Source: Acinetobacter ihumii
Lineage (GTDB): Bacteria; Pseudomonadota; Gammaproteobacteria; Pseudomonadales; Moraxellaceae
DNA length: 64,000 nt
Assembly (NCBI RefSeq): GCF_900625095.1
Contig: NZ_LR130760.1
Location: 2,924,903 to 2,988,902, forward strand
Direction: 5' to 3'
The notes under the pieces were generated by a model that worked only from the letters and a program-made list of their open reading frames with translations, ran no database searches and was not told where the DNA came from. Positions within the stretch are counted from its first letter, which is position 1. Each line of letters starts with the position of its first letter. Shown here piece by piece: positions 1 through 10,653 of the stretch. The position numbers and the translations under genes were made by a program.

Positions 1-11
1 GATATCAATTT

Positions 12-1460
12 ATGAAGTTATCTGTTGGATTGAAAGTCGCGAATTCTTTATCGCTTACCCCTCAATTACAACAAGCGATCCGTTTATTGCAACTCTCTAG
101 CTTGGAGTTGGAACAGGAAATACAGATACAATTAGATAGTAACCCATTGCTCGAAAAAGTAGAAGAAGAAGGCATTATCGAAAGTCTATCGAGTTTAGAG
201 TCAAAAGATACCAATGATTTGACACAGGATCTGAATGCGGATCATTTGCCTAATGATTTGCCTGTAGATACGGATTGGGATGATATTTACACGCATCAAT
301 CAACAGCTTTAGCATCGCCTGAGTTTGAAGAGCGTGAAGATAACCGCCAAGTTCAAAATACATTAAAAGAGCATATTTTAGAGCAGGTGAATTTACTGCA
401 TTTTTCAATGGTAGATAAATTAATTGCGTATTGCATTGTTGATTGTCTGGATGATAAAGGTTTTTTAGATGCTGAGATTGAAGAAGTTTTATTTGCAGTC
501 GAACATTTGCTTGAAGAAGCTGACTATCATGAAGAAATTGAAATTGATGAAGTTCTCGTTGTCTTAAAATATATCCAACGTTTAGATCCAGTCGGAGTCG
601 GTTCAACCAACCTTGCGCAGTGTCTTAAAATTCAATTGGAAATGATGGATGCAAGTATTCCATTTCGTCAGGAAGCTCTTAGTTTATTGCAATATTATGA
701 GCTTTTAATTGCCAATGATTTAAACAAGTTATTAAAACTTTCTGGTTTAAATATGAGTCAGTTAAAAGCTGCGATCTGTCTATTAAAAACCTTAAAGCCC
801 TACCCAGGCGCAGAGTTTGAAAGTCAGGAATCAGATTATCAAATTCCAGATGTTGTCGTGAGTAAAAAGGATAATAGTTGGCAAGTTCAGTTGAATCCAG
901 ATGTGATTCCAAAATTGCGAGTCAATTCTTTTTATTCCAATATGATTCGCCGAGCTGATCAGAGTGATGAAAATCTTTATTTGCGTAATCAAATGCTGGA
1001 AGCCAAAAATTTTATCAAGAGCATTGATGAGCGTCATAAGACACTGTTAAAAGTGGCGACCTGTATTGTGGAACATCAACGCGCTTTTTTTGAAATTGGT
1101 GCTGAAGGAATGAAGCCTTTAGTGTTGCGTGATGTCGCTGAAGAAGTTGAATTGCATGAATCGACGGTTTCTCGAGTGACGACCAATAAATATATACTAA
1201 CACCGCGTGGCTTATTCGAACTCAAATACTTTTTTTCTAGTCATGTTGGCACTACTTCTGGCGGTGAATGTTCTTCAACTGCAATTCGCGCACGAATTAA
1301 AAAGATGATTTCTGCTGAGAATCCACGTAAACCTTTGTCTGATAATGCAATTGCGGTTTTATTGAAGGATGAGGGCATTGATGTAGCACGTCGGACAGTC
1401 GCAAAATATCGCGAATCGTTACATATTCCTTCGTCTTCTGAACGAAAAGTCTTGATCTAG
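12..1460 (+). CDS. rpoN: RNA polymerase sigma-54 factor RpoN
   Basis: Alternative sigma factor that directs core RNA polymerase to -24/-12 promoters, which need an AAA+ enhancer-binding activator. The 482-residue length is normal for the family. The N-terminus is the Gln/Leu-rich activator-contact region (residues 1-50, with LTPQLQQAIRLLQLSS). An acidic linker follows, then the core-binding and helix-turn-helix regions, and the diagnostic RpoN box ARRTVAKYRE lies near residues 459-468. It precedes hpf, the usual rpoN-hpf order in gammaproteobacteria. The start ATG lies only 11 bases into the window, so the upstream neighbour is not visible. A terminator-like hairpin follows the stop. Confidence 0.97.
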   Translation: MKLSVGLKVANSLSLTPQLQQAIRLLQLSSLELEQEIQIQLDSNPLLEKVEEEGIIESLSSLESKDTNDLTQDLNADHLPNDLPVDTDWDDIYTHQSTALASPEFEEREDNRQVQNTLKEHILEQVNLLHFSMVDKLIAYCIVDCLDDKGFLDAEIEEVLFAVEHLLEEADYHEEIEIDEVLVVLKYIQRLDPVGVGSTNLAQCLKIQLEMMDASIPFRQEALSLLQYYELLIANDLNKLLKLSGLNMSQLKAAICLLKTLKPYPGAEFESQESDYQIPDVVVSKKDNSWQVQLNPDVIPKLRVNSFYSNMIRRADQSDENLYLRNQMLEAKNFIKSIDERHKTLLKVATCIVEHQRAFFEIGAEGMKPLVLRDVAEEVELHESTVSRVTTNKYILTPRGLFELKYFFSSHVGTTSGGECSSTAIRARIKKMISAENPRKPLSDNAIAVLLKDEGIDVARRTVAKYRESLHIPSSSERKVLI

Positions 1461-1484
1461 TTTTTAAAGTGTGACTATTCTAAG

Positions 1485-1518
1485 GGTTCATTGTTGCAAA
1501 ATAATGAATCTTTTTTTT
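1485..1518 (+). terminator. Rho-independent terminator after rpoN
   Basis: GGTTCATT (1485-1492) pairs with AATGAATC (1503-1510) and is followed directly by a run of eight T. The hairpin is nested inside a longer inverted repeat, GACTATTC (1473-1480) with GAATAGTC (1527-1534). Inferred to separate rpoN from hpf transcription at least partly. Confidence 0.6.
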
Positions 1519-1629
1519 CACCAAAGGAATAGTCGAAATGATTTAGTGATTGTGATGCAGAATTCTGTTTTTGTCATTGGATCGTATTGGCTATGACTTT
1601 ATATCCTAAAGAAGGTGAGGGATAGAATT

Positions 1630-1968
1630 ATGCAAATAACAATTCGTGGACATCATTTAGCGATTACCCCTGCAATAGAACAAACAATCAAGACAAAATT
1701 TGATCAGATGACTAAGCATCTGGATCAAGTCAATAGTTTGCAAGTTAAACTTTCCAAAGATCATCAAATTGATAAAAGAACGCACAAAGGAAGTGCAAAT
1801 CATATCGCAGAAGCGATTGTGCGATTGCCGGGTGTGGAACTTTTTGCTCAGGCTTCAGCTGACGATATGTATATGTCGATCAAAAAACTAAGTGAAAAAT
1901 TAAAAAGACAATTACAGAAACATCGAAAAATACAATGTCACCATCAACAGGTTCTAGTCGATATATAA
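1630..1968 (+). CDS. hpf: Ribosome hibernation-promoting factor HPF
   Basis: Small protein of the HPF/RaiA (YfiA) family that binds the 30S subunit and promotes inactive ribosome dimers in stationary phase. The 112 residues fit the short-form family with a slightly longer tail. The N-terminus (MQITIRGHHLAITPAIEQTI) and the middle HKGSANHIAEAIVRLPG are family-typical, and the C-terminus is basic (KKLSEKLKRQLQKHRK). A GTG at 1615 is in frame, but the ATG at 1630 is preferred because the ribosome site AAGGTGAGG lies just upstream of it. It sits directly downstream of rpoN, the conserved arrangement. Confidence 0.93.
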   Translation: MQITIRGHHLAITPAIEQTIKTKFDQMTKHLDQVNSLQVKLSKDHQIDKRTHKGSANHIAEAIVRLPGVELFAQASADDMYMSIKKLSEKLKRQLQKHRKIQCHHQQVLVDI

Positions 1969-1979
1969 TTTTTTTCTTT

Positions 1980-2013
1980 AAAAAAGAGACCAAAACTTGG
2001 TCTCTTTTTTTAT
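1980..2013 (+). terminator. Rho-independent terminator after hpf
   Basis: AAAAGAGACCAA pairs with TTGGTCTCTTTT across a very short loop and runs into a T tract. This is a strong intrinsic terminator twelve bases after the hpf stop. Confidence 0.85.
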
Positions 2014-2102
2014 TGATAAAATACGATCATCTACTGAATTATCGGAATGATTTATAGTAAACTAACGCATTTTACGCTTAAGCTTGTATATGAGGTCTAG
2101 CA

Positions 2103-2354
2103 ATGAATAGTGAACAGCTCACCCAAATTTTACAAGAAGCTTTCCCCAATGCGGAAGTGGCTGTCTCTGGTCAGGCTGGAAAATTTGACCTTCGTATTGT
2201 AGATGATCAGTTTGAAGGTAAACGCAGTGTTGCACGTCAACAAGCAGTTTATGGCCCTTTAAATACTTATATCGCAAGTGGCGCAGTACATGCGGTCACA
2301 ATTCGGGCAATGACCAAAGACGAATGGCGCAAAGCAAGCCTTTTCGGAGCATAA
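2103..2354 (+). CDS. ibaG: BolA-family protein IbaG
   Basis: BolA/IbaG-type protein of 83 residues. Family members partner with monothiol glutaredoxins in iron-sulfur handling, and ibaG is linked to acid stress. The BolA signature is visible as FEGKRSVARQQAVYGPL, followed by the HAVTIRAMTKDEW C-terminal segment. It lies six bases ahead of murA, the same ibaG-murA order as E. coli yrbA-murA, so co-transcription is likely. The paralogue bolA itself cannot be formally excluded, but the murA synteny favours ibaG. Confidence 0.88.
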   Translation: MNSEQLTQILQEAFPNAEVAVSGQAGKFDLRIVDDQFEGKRSVARQQAVYGPLNTYIASGAVHAVTIRAMTKDEWRKASLFGA

Positions 2355-2357
2355 TAA

Positions 2358-4303
<1,946 letters not shown>

Positions 4304-4319
4304 AAACTGCTCGATACTT

Positions 4320-4350
4320 AAAACCGCTGTTTATCCACAGCGGTTTTTCT
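4320..4350 (+). terminator. Rho-independent terminator after hisG
   Basis: AAAACCGCTG pairs with CAGCGGTTTT across an eight-base loop and is followed by a T-rich run. It closes the ibaG-murA-hisG unit and separates it from hisD. Confidence 0.85.
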
Positions 4351-4522
4351 TTTTCGGATTTAAATATTGATGACGGTAGGAAATAAGATTCTATTTTTCC
4401 TATGCTGTTATTCATAATTTCCACTGATACCGGATCAGAATAAGCATAGAACTTGCCCACAAAGCACTGGAAAAAGAGTAAACTAAGTTTTTCTTTCAAC
4501 TCAAAACCTTGTAGGTAAATTG

Positions 4523-5812
4523 ATGCGACGTTTATCGACTCAAGATCAAAACTTCAAACAAGTCTTTGCAGATTTGTTGGCGTTTGAAACTGTGAATGAT
4601 CCTGAACTTTTAAAAACAGTAGACCAAATCATTGCTGATGTACGTCAGTATGGTGATGAACATGTTCTTAAGCTCACTCAACAGTTTGATCGACATCCAG
4701 CGCATCAATTTTCAGATCTAGAGCTGACTCAGGCACAACTTAAAACCGCGTTTGAGGCTTTAAGTTCAGAGATTCGTGAAGCACTTGAATTGGCAGCAGA
4801 GCGTATTCGTAGCTTTCATGAGGTACAAAAGCAGGAAGGCTGGATCTATGTGGATGCTTTGGGAAATACATTAGGTCAGAAAGTTACACCGTTAGATCGA
4901 GTCGGTATTTATGTGCCCGGCGGTTTGGCATCATATCCATCTTCAGTGTTGATGAATGCAATTCCTGCACATGTGGCTGGCGTGCCTGAAATTATTATGG
5001 TGGTTCCAGCGCCAAATGGTGAACTCAATCTATTGGTGTTAGCTGCGGCATATTTAGCTGGTGTAAATCGTATTTTTACCATTGGTGGTGCACAGGCCGT
5101 TGCAGCATTGGCTTATGGAACCGAAACTATTCCTGCGGTAGATAAAATTACTGGGCCGGGGAATCGTTTTGTTGCCGCAGCCAAACGCGCGGTGTTTGGT
5201 CAAGTCGGGATTGATATGATTGCAGGACCATCTGAGATTTTGGTCTATGCAGAAGGTCAAAATAATCCCAAATGGTTGGCGATGGATGTTTTGTCCCAAG
5301 CTGAACACGATACAGTTGCCCAAGCGATTTTCATTACCCCAGATGAGCAGCTTTTGAATGATGTTGCGCAAGCTATAGAAGAGCATCTTGCGGCGTTACC
5401 TAAGGCTGAGATTGCACGAACTTCAATTGCCAATCGTGGCGCATTGGTCTTGGTCAAAGATCGAGCCGAAGCGATTGAACTGATTAATCAAGTTGCACCT
5501 GAGCATTTAGAACTTTCTCTGGATGATGCTGAAGCGATGAGTCAAGACATTCGTCATGCAGGTGCAATCTTTATAGGACGCTATACACCAGAAGCCATTG
5601 GAGATTACTGTGCGGGACCAAATCACGTCTTGCCGACCTCTGGTACAGCACGGTTCTCATCACCGCTAGGCGTTTATGACTTTCAAAAGCGTTCCAGTTT
5701 AATTATGTGCTCGCAACAAGGCGTTAAAACATTAGCCAAAACAGCAGATATATTGGCGCAACAGGAAAATCTGGATGCTCATGCACGTTCTGCCCGTTAT
5801 CGCTACCAATGA
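4523..5812 (+). CDS. hisD: Histidinol dehydrogenase HisD
   Basis: Zinc enzyme that oxidises L-histidinol to L-histidine in two NAD-dependent steps. The 429 residues are the usual length. Recognisable segments are the VGIYVPGGLASYPSSVLMN glycine-rich region, GGAQAVAALAYGT, the family signature around DMIAGPSEILV with SQAEHDTVAQ (zinc and catalytic residues), and GPNHVLPTSGTARF near the C-terminus. A TTG at 4520 is in frame, but the ATG at 4523 is chosen as the normal start. It has its own upstream gap after the hisG terminator, so it probably has its own promoter, and hisC follows after 112 bases. Confidence 0.96.
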   Translation: MRRLSTQDQNFKQVFADLLAFETVNDPELLKTVDQIIADVRQYGDEHVLKLTQQFDRHPAHQFSDLELTQAQLKTAFEALSSEIREALELAAERIRSFHEVQKQEGWIYVDALGNTLGQKVTPLDRVGIYVPGGLASYPSSVLMNAIPAHVAGVPEIIMVVPAPNGELNLLVLAAAYLAGVNRIFTIGGAQAVAALAYGTETIPAVDKITGPGNRFVAAAKRAVFGQVGIDMIAGPSEILVYAEGQNNPKWLAMDVLSQAEHDTVAQAIFITPDEQLLNDVAQAIEEHLAALPKAEIARTSIANRGALVLVKDRAEAIELINQVAPEHLELSLDDAEAMSQDIRHAGAIFIGRYTPEAIGDYCAGPNHVLPTSGTARFSSPLGVYDFQKRSSLIMCSQQGVKTLAKTADILAQQENLDAHARSARYRYQ

Positions 5813-5832
5813 TCATCTAATGAGAAAAACTT

Positions 5833-5905
5833 TTGCCTAAATTCTCTTGGGTTAAATTTATAGAGTGCGATTCAATCATCGCGCTCTATAGAAGAGTTTA
5901 GGCAA
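5833..5905. repeat. Nested inverted repeat between hisD and hisC
   Basis: Outer arms TTGCCTAAA (about 5833-5842) and TTTAGGCAA (about 5897-5905) enclose inner arms TATAGAGTGCGAT (5859-5871) and ATCGCGCTCTATA (5878-5890), one mismatch in 13 pairs. No T run follows, so it is not a standard terminator. It sits just upstream of hisC and could be an RNA structure in the hisC leader or a processing site. The function is unknown. Confidence 0.6.
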
Positions 5906-5924
5906 TTGTATAAGAGAAAAGACA

Positions 5925-7013
5925 ATGTCAAATATTACATCAGAACAAAAGCGTTTCTGGAGTCCAGAGGTTCGTGAATTAGAGCCGTATACGCCGGGTG
6001 AACAACCTAAAATCCAGAATTTGCTCAAACTGAATACCAATGAAAATCCGTATCCACCTTCTCCGAAAGTGGTTGAGGCTGTGCAAGCGGTATTGAACCA
6101 GCAAGCAGATGCTTTACGTTTATATCCAGACCCAGAAGCGACTCAGCTAAAACAGGCGATTGCGACACAGCAATCTGTCACTGTAGATCAAGTTTTTGTC
6201 GGTAATGGTTCAGATGAAGTGCTGGCACATATTTTTAAGGCATTTTTTATCCAAAGTGAAGCTGTTCTTTATCCAGATATTAGCTATAGTTTTTATCCTG
6301 TTTATAGTCAGTTTTTCAATATACAAACCAAACAGATTCCACTGAATGATCATTTTGAAATTGTGGTAGAAGACTATAAACAAGCCAATGGTGGCATTAT
6401 TATCGCCAATCCAAATGCCCCGACGGGAATCGCACTAACACGTGTTCAAATTGAGGCATTGCTTCAAGCGAATCCTGATCGCGTTGTGGTGATTGACGAA
6501 GCCTACGTCGATTTTGGGGCTGAATCTGCTGTGAATCTTGTAAATGAATATGACAATTTAGTGGTGTGTCAAACGACTTCTAAATCGCGTTCACTTGCTG
6601 GATTACGTGTAGGCTTTGCGATTGCGCAAGCGCATTTGATTGCAGCGTTAGAGGCTGTAAAAAATAGTTTTAATTCATATCCGATTGATCGTTTTGCCTT
6701 AGCTGCTGCGGTGGCCTCTTTTCAAGATCAAGTTTATTTTGAAGCGCAATGTCAAAAGGTGATTCAAAGTCGTGAAGCCCTGGTGGAACAATTGCAATGC
6801 ATTGGTTTTCAGGTGTTGCCATCTAAAGCCAATTTTATATTTGCAACACATCCTACCCGTGAGGCGGCTGAATTAGCTGCACAATTACGTGAACAAGGTG
6901 TAATCGTGCGTTACTTTAATAAACCGCGTATTGATCAATATTTGCGAATTACGATTGGGACAGATCAACAAAATCAACGTCTGGTTGATACACTAAAAAA
7001 TATAATGACATAA
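5925..7013 (+). CDS. hisC: Histidinol-phosphate aminotransferase HisC
   Basis: PLP-dependent class I/II aminotransferase that makes histidinol phosphate from imidazole acetol-phosphate with glutamate as donor. The 362 residues are normal. The family N-terminal [16 protein letters not shown] is present, followed by [32 protein letters not shown], and the PLP lysine in [18 protein letters not shown]. The ATG at 5925 has the ribosome site AAGAGAAAAG just upstream. It follows hisD in the same direction with a structured spacer and converges with pabB, leaving only 14 bases between the stops. Confidence 0.95.
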   Translation: MSNITSEQKRFWSPEVRELEPYTPGEQPKIQNLLKLNTNENPYPPSPKVVEAVQAVLNQQADALRLYPDPEATQLKQAIATQQSVTVDQVFVGNGSDEVLAHIFKAFFIQSEAVLYPDISYSFYPVYSQFFNIQTKQIPLNDHFEIVVEDYKQANGGIIIANPNAPTGIALTRVQIEALLQANPDRVVVIDEAYVDFGAESAVNLVNEYDNLVVCQTTSKSRSLAGLRVGFAIAQAHLIAALEAVKNSFNSYPIDRFALAAAVASFQDQVYFEAQCQKVIQSREALVEQLQCIGFQVLPSKANFIFATHPTREAAELAAQLREQGVIVRYFNKPRIDQYLRITIGTDQQNQRLVDTLKNIMT

Positions 7014-7027
7014 TTATCCGCTTGTGA

Positions 7028-8371
7028 TTATTTCTGTTTCTGCCATGTATTGAGTAAATCCAGCATGGCAGAAACTTTATCAAAACATTCCTGATATTCT
7101 GCATCACAATCTGAAGCGATCGTAATACCTCCACCAGCCCAAACTGATAATTCATCTTGATATTTTTGAATAGTTCGAATCAGAATATTCCAGCGACCTG
7201 TTCCATCATAATTAAAATAGCCAAGAGAACCACAATATGCGCCACGCGCTGCACCCTCAAGTTCTTCAATAATTTGCATGGCACGAATTTTGGGTGCACC
7301 CGTAATAGAGCCACCCGGTAAGGCAGACATTAAAACTTGTAAGGGATTAATCTCTGGTTTCAACTGGGCTTCAATTTCGCTCACCATATGATGAACCTGA
7401 TTAAAGCTTTCAATTTCAAATAGTTTTGTAGTTTTAACTGAACCAGTTTCAGCATAAATACTTAAATCATTACGTAATAAATCGACAATCATCACATTTT
7501 CAGCTTGATCTTTTTTTGAGCTTTTTAATTTTTGTTTAGAAGCTGCATCTAAATTGGCATCCTCAAAACGTGGCATTGTGCCTTTAATTGGACGGGTGAT
7601 TATTTTTTGATGTGAATTAAATTCAATAAATAACTCAGGAGAACAACTAAGTAATTCAAAACTATCCAGTTTTAAATAACCTGCATAAGGCGCATTGGTT
7701 AAATGCCATAATTGTTCAGCGCGACTAAGTAACATCCCCTCACAAGGTGCTTTAAATTCTTGAGTGAGATTAATCTGATAACAATCACCAGCTAAAATAT
7801 AATTCTGAATATTTTGAAAGGCATGATCATATTCTGATTTTGACCAGCGAGGTTTTAATGGTTGATCTAGGCTCAGAAGCTGATTTGTTGATGATTGCGA
7901 CAACACCTGTTCAAGCGCGTTCCATTGTTGTTCGGCATCAGCAGCATGACTATAGAAATACCAGCCATCATCTTGAAGTTTTATAAAACTATCATAGTGA
8001 CCAAAATAAAAAGCAGGTTGAGGATGTACTGAACTTTCTACAAATTGTTGGGTTGCATAATCATAGGAGACAAAACCGATATAACCTCCGGTAAATTCAG
8101 TATGGGTTAAGTCACTATGAACTGTGTAGCAGGAATTAAACTCAAGAAAATTGTCAATATCCAATCCTTCAATCATTTCATATTTTTTTTGTGAGTTTAA
8201 TTTAAAATATTTAAATTGATTATTTTGATTAATTAAATAATAACAGGGAAGAAAAGCAATGACAGGATGACTTTGATCATTTAAATAAACCATACCAAAT
8301 AACTGTTTTAGTTTTATAAGAAGTTGTGATGGGTCTTTAACGTTTTGATTTAACTTGGAAAAAAATATCAC
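7028..8371 (-). CDS. pabB: Aminodeoxychorismate synthase component I PabB
   Basis: Chorismate-binding enzyme that, with glutamine amidotransferase PabA, makes 4-amino-4-deoxychorismate for folate synthesis. The 447 residues match PabB. The C-terminal chorismate-binding domain shows PIKGTMPR (the PIKGT lysine points to PabB rather than TrpE, which has PIAGT), DLLRNDLS, FNQVHHMVSEIEAQL, ALPGGSITGAPKIRAM and CGSLGYFNYDGTGRWNI. It is transcribed towards hisC. PabA and PabC are not in the window. Confidence 0.93.
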   Translation of the reverse strand: MIFFSKLNQNVKDPSQLLIKLKQLFGMVYLNDQSHPVIAFLPCYYLINQNNQFKYFKLNSQKKYEMIEGLDIDNFLEFNSCYTVHSDLTHTEFTGGYIGFVSYDYATQQFVESSVHPQPAFYFGHYDSFIKLQDDGWYFYSHAADAEQQWNALEQVLSQSSTNQLLSLDQPLKPRWSKSEYDHAFQNIQNYILAGDCYQINLTQEFKAPCEGMLLSRAEQLWHLTNAPYAGYLKLDSFELLSCSPELFIEFNSHQKIITRPIKGTMPRFEDANLDAASKQKLKSSKKDQAENVMIVDLLRNDLSIYAETGSVKTTKLFEIESFNQVHHMVSEIEAQLKPEINPLQVLMSALPGGSITGAPKIRAMQIIEELEGAARGAYCGSLGYFNYDGTGRWNILIRTIQKYQDELSVWAGGGITIASDCDAEYQECFDKVSAMLDLLNTWQKQK

Positions 8372-8532
8372 AGAAATTTGCCTGACAACTAAAACAGATT
8401 TAAGGAAGTTATTTTACTACAGAACAGCAACAGACATAAAATCATGAACCGTTTATCGGGTAGTTTGCAAATTTTGACGAACAGGAGTTGAACAAAAATT
8501 AACAGAGCGGTAATTTAGAGAGGCAAATTCAG

Positions 8533-8593
8533 CTACTCAAGGATAGGACGTTTCTGCTGGGGAAATTCGAAAAACCGTAGAGACATAGAGTAG
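8533..8593 (+). promoter_or_regulatory. Predicted structured RNA leader of filA
   Basis: An outer stem CTACTC (8533-8538) with GAGTAG (8588-8593) encloses an inner stem GTTTCTGC (8550-8557) with GTAGAGAC (8577-8584), all eight pairs being Watson-Crick or G-U. The internal loop is purine-rich (AAGGATAGGA) on the 5' side and three bases (ATA) on the 3' side, and the terminal loop is 19 bases. It lies about 40 bases before the filA start. The layout resembles a small cis-regulatory RNA, but I do not recognise a known class. Pairing was judged by eye. Confidence 0.4.
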
Positions 8594-8633
8594 TGAAAAC
8601 CAAAAAAAATAAATGCTCTTGGGAGAGTACGGA

Positions 8634-9572
8634 ATGAAAATGTTTACTAAACTTGCTTTGGTTTCATCAATTGCGATCAGTGCAAATGCAATGGCAATGC
8701 AGTCAATGGATGATGCTGCGCTAAGTGCTACTACAGGTCAAGATGGTTTAAATATCGGTATTGGTATTTCTAAAGTCACAATTGATCAATTAGCTATTCA
8801 TGATAACGATGGTTATACTGATACAACTAAAGGCGGTACAAGTACAGCTGGTGCTATTGTAATTAAGGCAAATGGTGATGGTACAGTGGGTACAGTTGCT
8901 CACGGCGTTGAAATTACACCGAATATGACATCACTTTTACCTTCTCATAATTTAGCTGATTTAGTTATTGATACTGATGCTGGCGCAAATGGTGCTTTTT
9001 TGAACGTAGCGGCTAAAGTATCTGGATTGACCATCAAAATTGGTGAGATTGGGGTGGATAAAAGTAATACCTATACAACTGGTAGTGTTGTTCGTGGTGT
9101 AGCTGGTACTAGTGGTACAAGTTATAATAAAATTTTGAATGGTCTTACATTAACTACTGGTGTAATGGACGCGAATATTCAATTGGGTGCTGCTCCACAA
9201 GGTGCGATGGTTAACTTAAATACGACTATGCAAGGTGGTTTAGAACTCTCTAATCTATCTATTCATGATGGTTCTGGTACTGGTGATATCTTATTGGATA
9301 GTATCAAGGTGGCATCAACTGGCAATGCGAATGGTGATTTAGCTATAAATGCATCTGTAAAAGTGCTTCCAACAGGACTTCAAATTACTTCAAATGATTC
9401 ATCTGGTAATGATATCTATATTAAAGGTATCCATTTGGGTAATCAGACTGGTACAATTTCTGGTGTAGCTTTTGACTCTACTAAATCAATTGGTGATGTA
9501 GAAATTAGTGGTTTGAAAACTTACTACGGTGCTGGTAATGCAGGTTCTCAAATTACGATTTCTGGTCACTAA
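8634..9572 (+). CDS. filA: FilA-like secreted surface protein
   Basis: Secreted protein of 312 residues with a signal peptide (MKMFTKLALVSSIAISANAMA) followed by a mature start rich in small residues, SMDDAALSATTGQDGL. This matches the N-terminal motif of the Acinetobacter Fil/DUF6160-type family. The rest is Gly/Thr/Ser/Asn-rich with short alternating hydrophobic strands, suggesting a beta-structured surface or fibre-like protein. The ATG at 8634 is preferred over 8613 because GGGAGAG lies at the right distance and the signal peptide then starts cleanly. The pilus role comes from the name given to this locus; nothing here shows a pilin motif. It is separated from filB-F by a terminator. Confidence 0.7.
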   Translation: MKMFTKLALVSSIAISANAMAMQSMDDAALSATTGQDGLNIGIGISKVTIDQLAIHDNDGYTDTTKGGTSTAGAIVIKANGDGTVGTVAHGVEITPNMTSLLPSHNLADLVIDTDAGANGAFLNVAAKVSGLTIKIGEIGVDKSNTYTTGSVVRGVAGTSGTSYNKILNGLTLTTGVMDANIQLGAAPQGAMVNLNTTMQGGLELSNLSIHDGSGTGDILLDSIKVASTGNANGDLAINASVKVLPTGLQITSNDSSGNDIYIKGIHLGNQTGTISGVAFDSTKSIGDVEISGLKTYYGAGNAGSQITISGH

Positions 9573-9596
9573 TCTAATTTAGATTACTCCATAAAT

Positions 9597-9628
9597 AAAA
9601 AACGCGCATTCATGCGCGTTTTTTATTT
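9597..9628 (+). terminator. Rho-independent terminator after filA
   Basis: AAAAAACGCGCAT pairs with ATGCGCGTTTTTT across a two-base loop and ends in a T run. It implies that filA is transcribed in excess of, or apart from, filB-F. Confidence 0.88.
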
Positions 9629-9790
9629 ACATAAGTTACAAAAAAAGACGCATTCCGTCAAAAAAATAAAAAAAAAGCTGTATTTTTATATAAAAAAAGG
9701 TATCTTCAACAGACAAGGAACGTAGAGTGCTTACTCTAAAAATAATAGCAACGTAAGGGCATCAGATGCCAAAAGTAGAAAATTCAGATT

Positions 9791-10624
9791 ATGTTAGAGA
9801 TTACATTGGGGTCTGCACTGATTTATTACTTTGCGACTCAAGCCTTTGATATTAAGGAAAAGCCGCCGGGTACAGTCAACTACACGGAAGTTTTGGACTC
9901 AAGACAACCTTCTTTTACACGTTATCATCGTGAGCAGGTGAATATTAAACCTGCGGTAGAGGATCAATTTCGTGGAATTGTCCGTCAGGCTTATGACTAT
10001 AGTTGTGGTTCAGCTGCTTTAACTACCCTTTTAAATGGTTATGTTGGAACACGCCTAACCGAACAACAAACCATGAATGGTCTATTACGTTTCGGGGAAT
10101 ACAACCGTATTGTAGAACGTCGAAGCTTTTCTTTATTGGACATGAAACGCTTTGTGACTGCTTTAGGGCTAGAAAGTGGCGGGTATCGTGGCGAGTTTTC
10201 TGACTTGATTAAACAAGGTCAACCAGCGATTGTTCCCATTTCCTATGCTGGCTTTAAACACTTCGTCGTGTATAAAGCCTATAAAAATGGACGTGTATAC
10301 GTTGCGGATCCTGCCTTGGGGAATATCAGTTTCGATCAGGAGCGATTTAAAGAAATTTGGGAAAACAATACCTTATTTTTGATTAATGTGCCTGAAGCAC
10401 AGCGCCAGTCTCTCTTGGCTTTGCAAGATGCAGATATGCGCCATGTCGAAGATGCAACTGTGAATAAATATGCATTGGTCGACATTCAGTATCCAACTTT
10501 CTATATGGAGCGCATTGCAGATAAAGCTTCTACAGTACGCAGAGCACCAGATTTAAATAAAGATTCTGGTACTTATGGTGAAAATGTAAATACTTTTATG
10601 CGCTTATATTACAAGCGTAAATAG
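9791..10624 (+). CDS. filB: C39-like cysteine peptidase FilB
   Basis: Protein of 277 residues with an N-terminal hydrophobic segment (about residues 2-16, probable signal anchor) and a papain-like C39-type peptidase domain. The catalytic set is visible: Gln/Tyr region QAYDYSCGSAAL with Cys72, GFKHFVVYKA with His157, and VADPALGN with Asp173. Such domains process or handle secreted peptides, though no ABC exporter part is attached. No clear Shine-Dalgarno sequence precedes the ATG at 9791, so the true start is less certain. It is the first gene of the filB-filF run (30-base gap to filC), and its substrate is unknown. Confidence 0.75.
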   Translation: MLEITLGSALIYYFATQAFDIKEKPPGTVNYTEVLDSRQPSFTRYHREQVNIKPAVEDQFRGIVRQAYDYSCGSAALTTLLNGYVGTRLTEQQTMNGLLRFGEYNRIVERRSFSLLDMKRFVTALGLESGGYRGEFSDLIKQGQPAIVPISYAGFKHFVVYKAYKNGRVYVADPALGNISFDQERFKEIWENNTLFLINVPEAQRQSLLALQDADMRHVEDATVNKYALVDIQYPTFYMERIADKASTVRRAPDLNKDSGTYGENVNTFMRLYYKRK

Positions 10625-10653
10625 CCAGAAAAAAAATAAGTGTTAGGAATTAG

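Noticed and set aside
8533-8593. Cyclic di-GMP-I riboswitch upstream of filA
   Set aside because: The stem layout superficially invites this, but the conserved core sequence of that class is not present.
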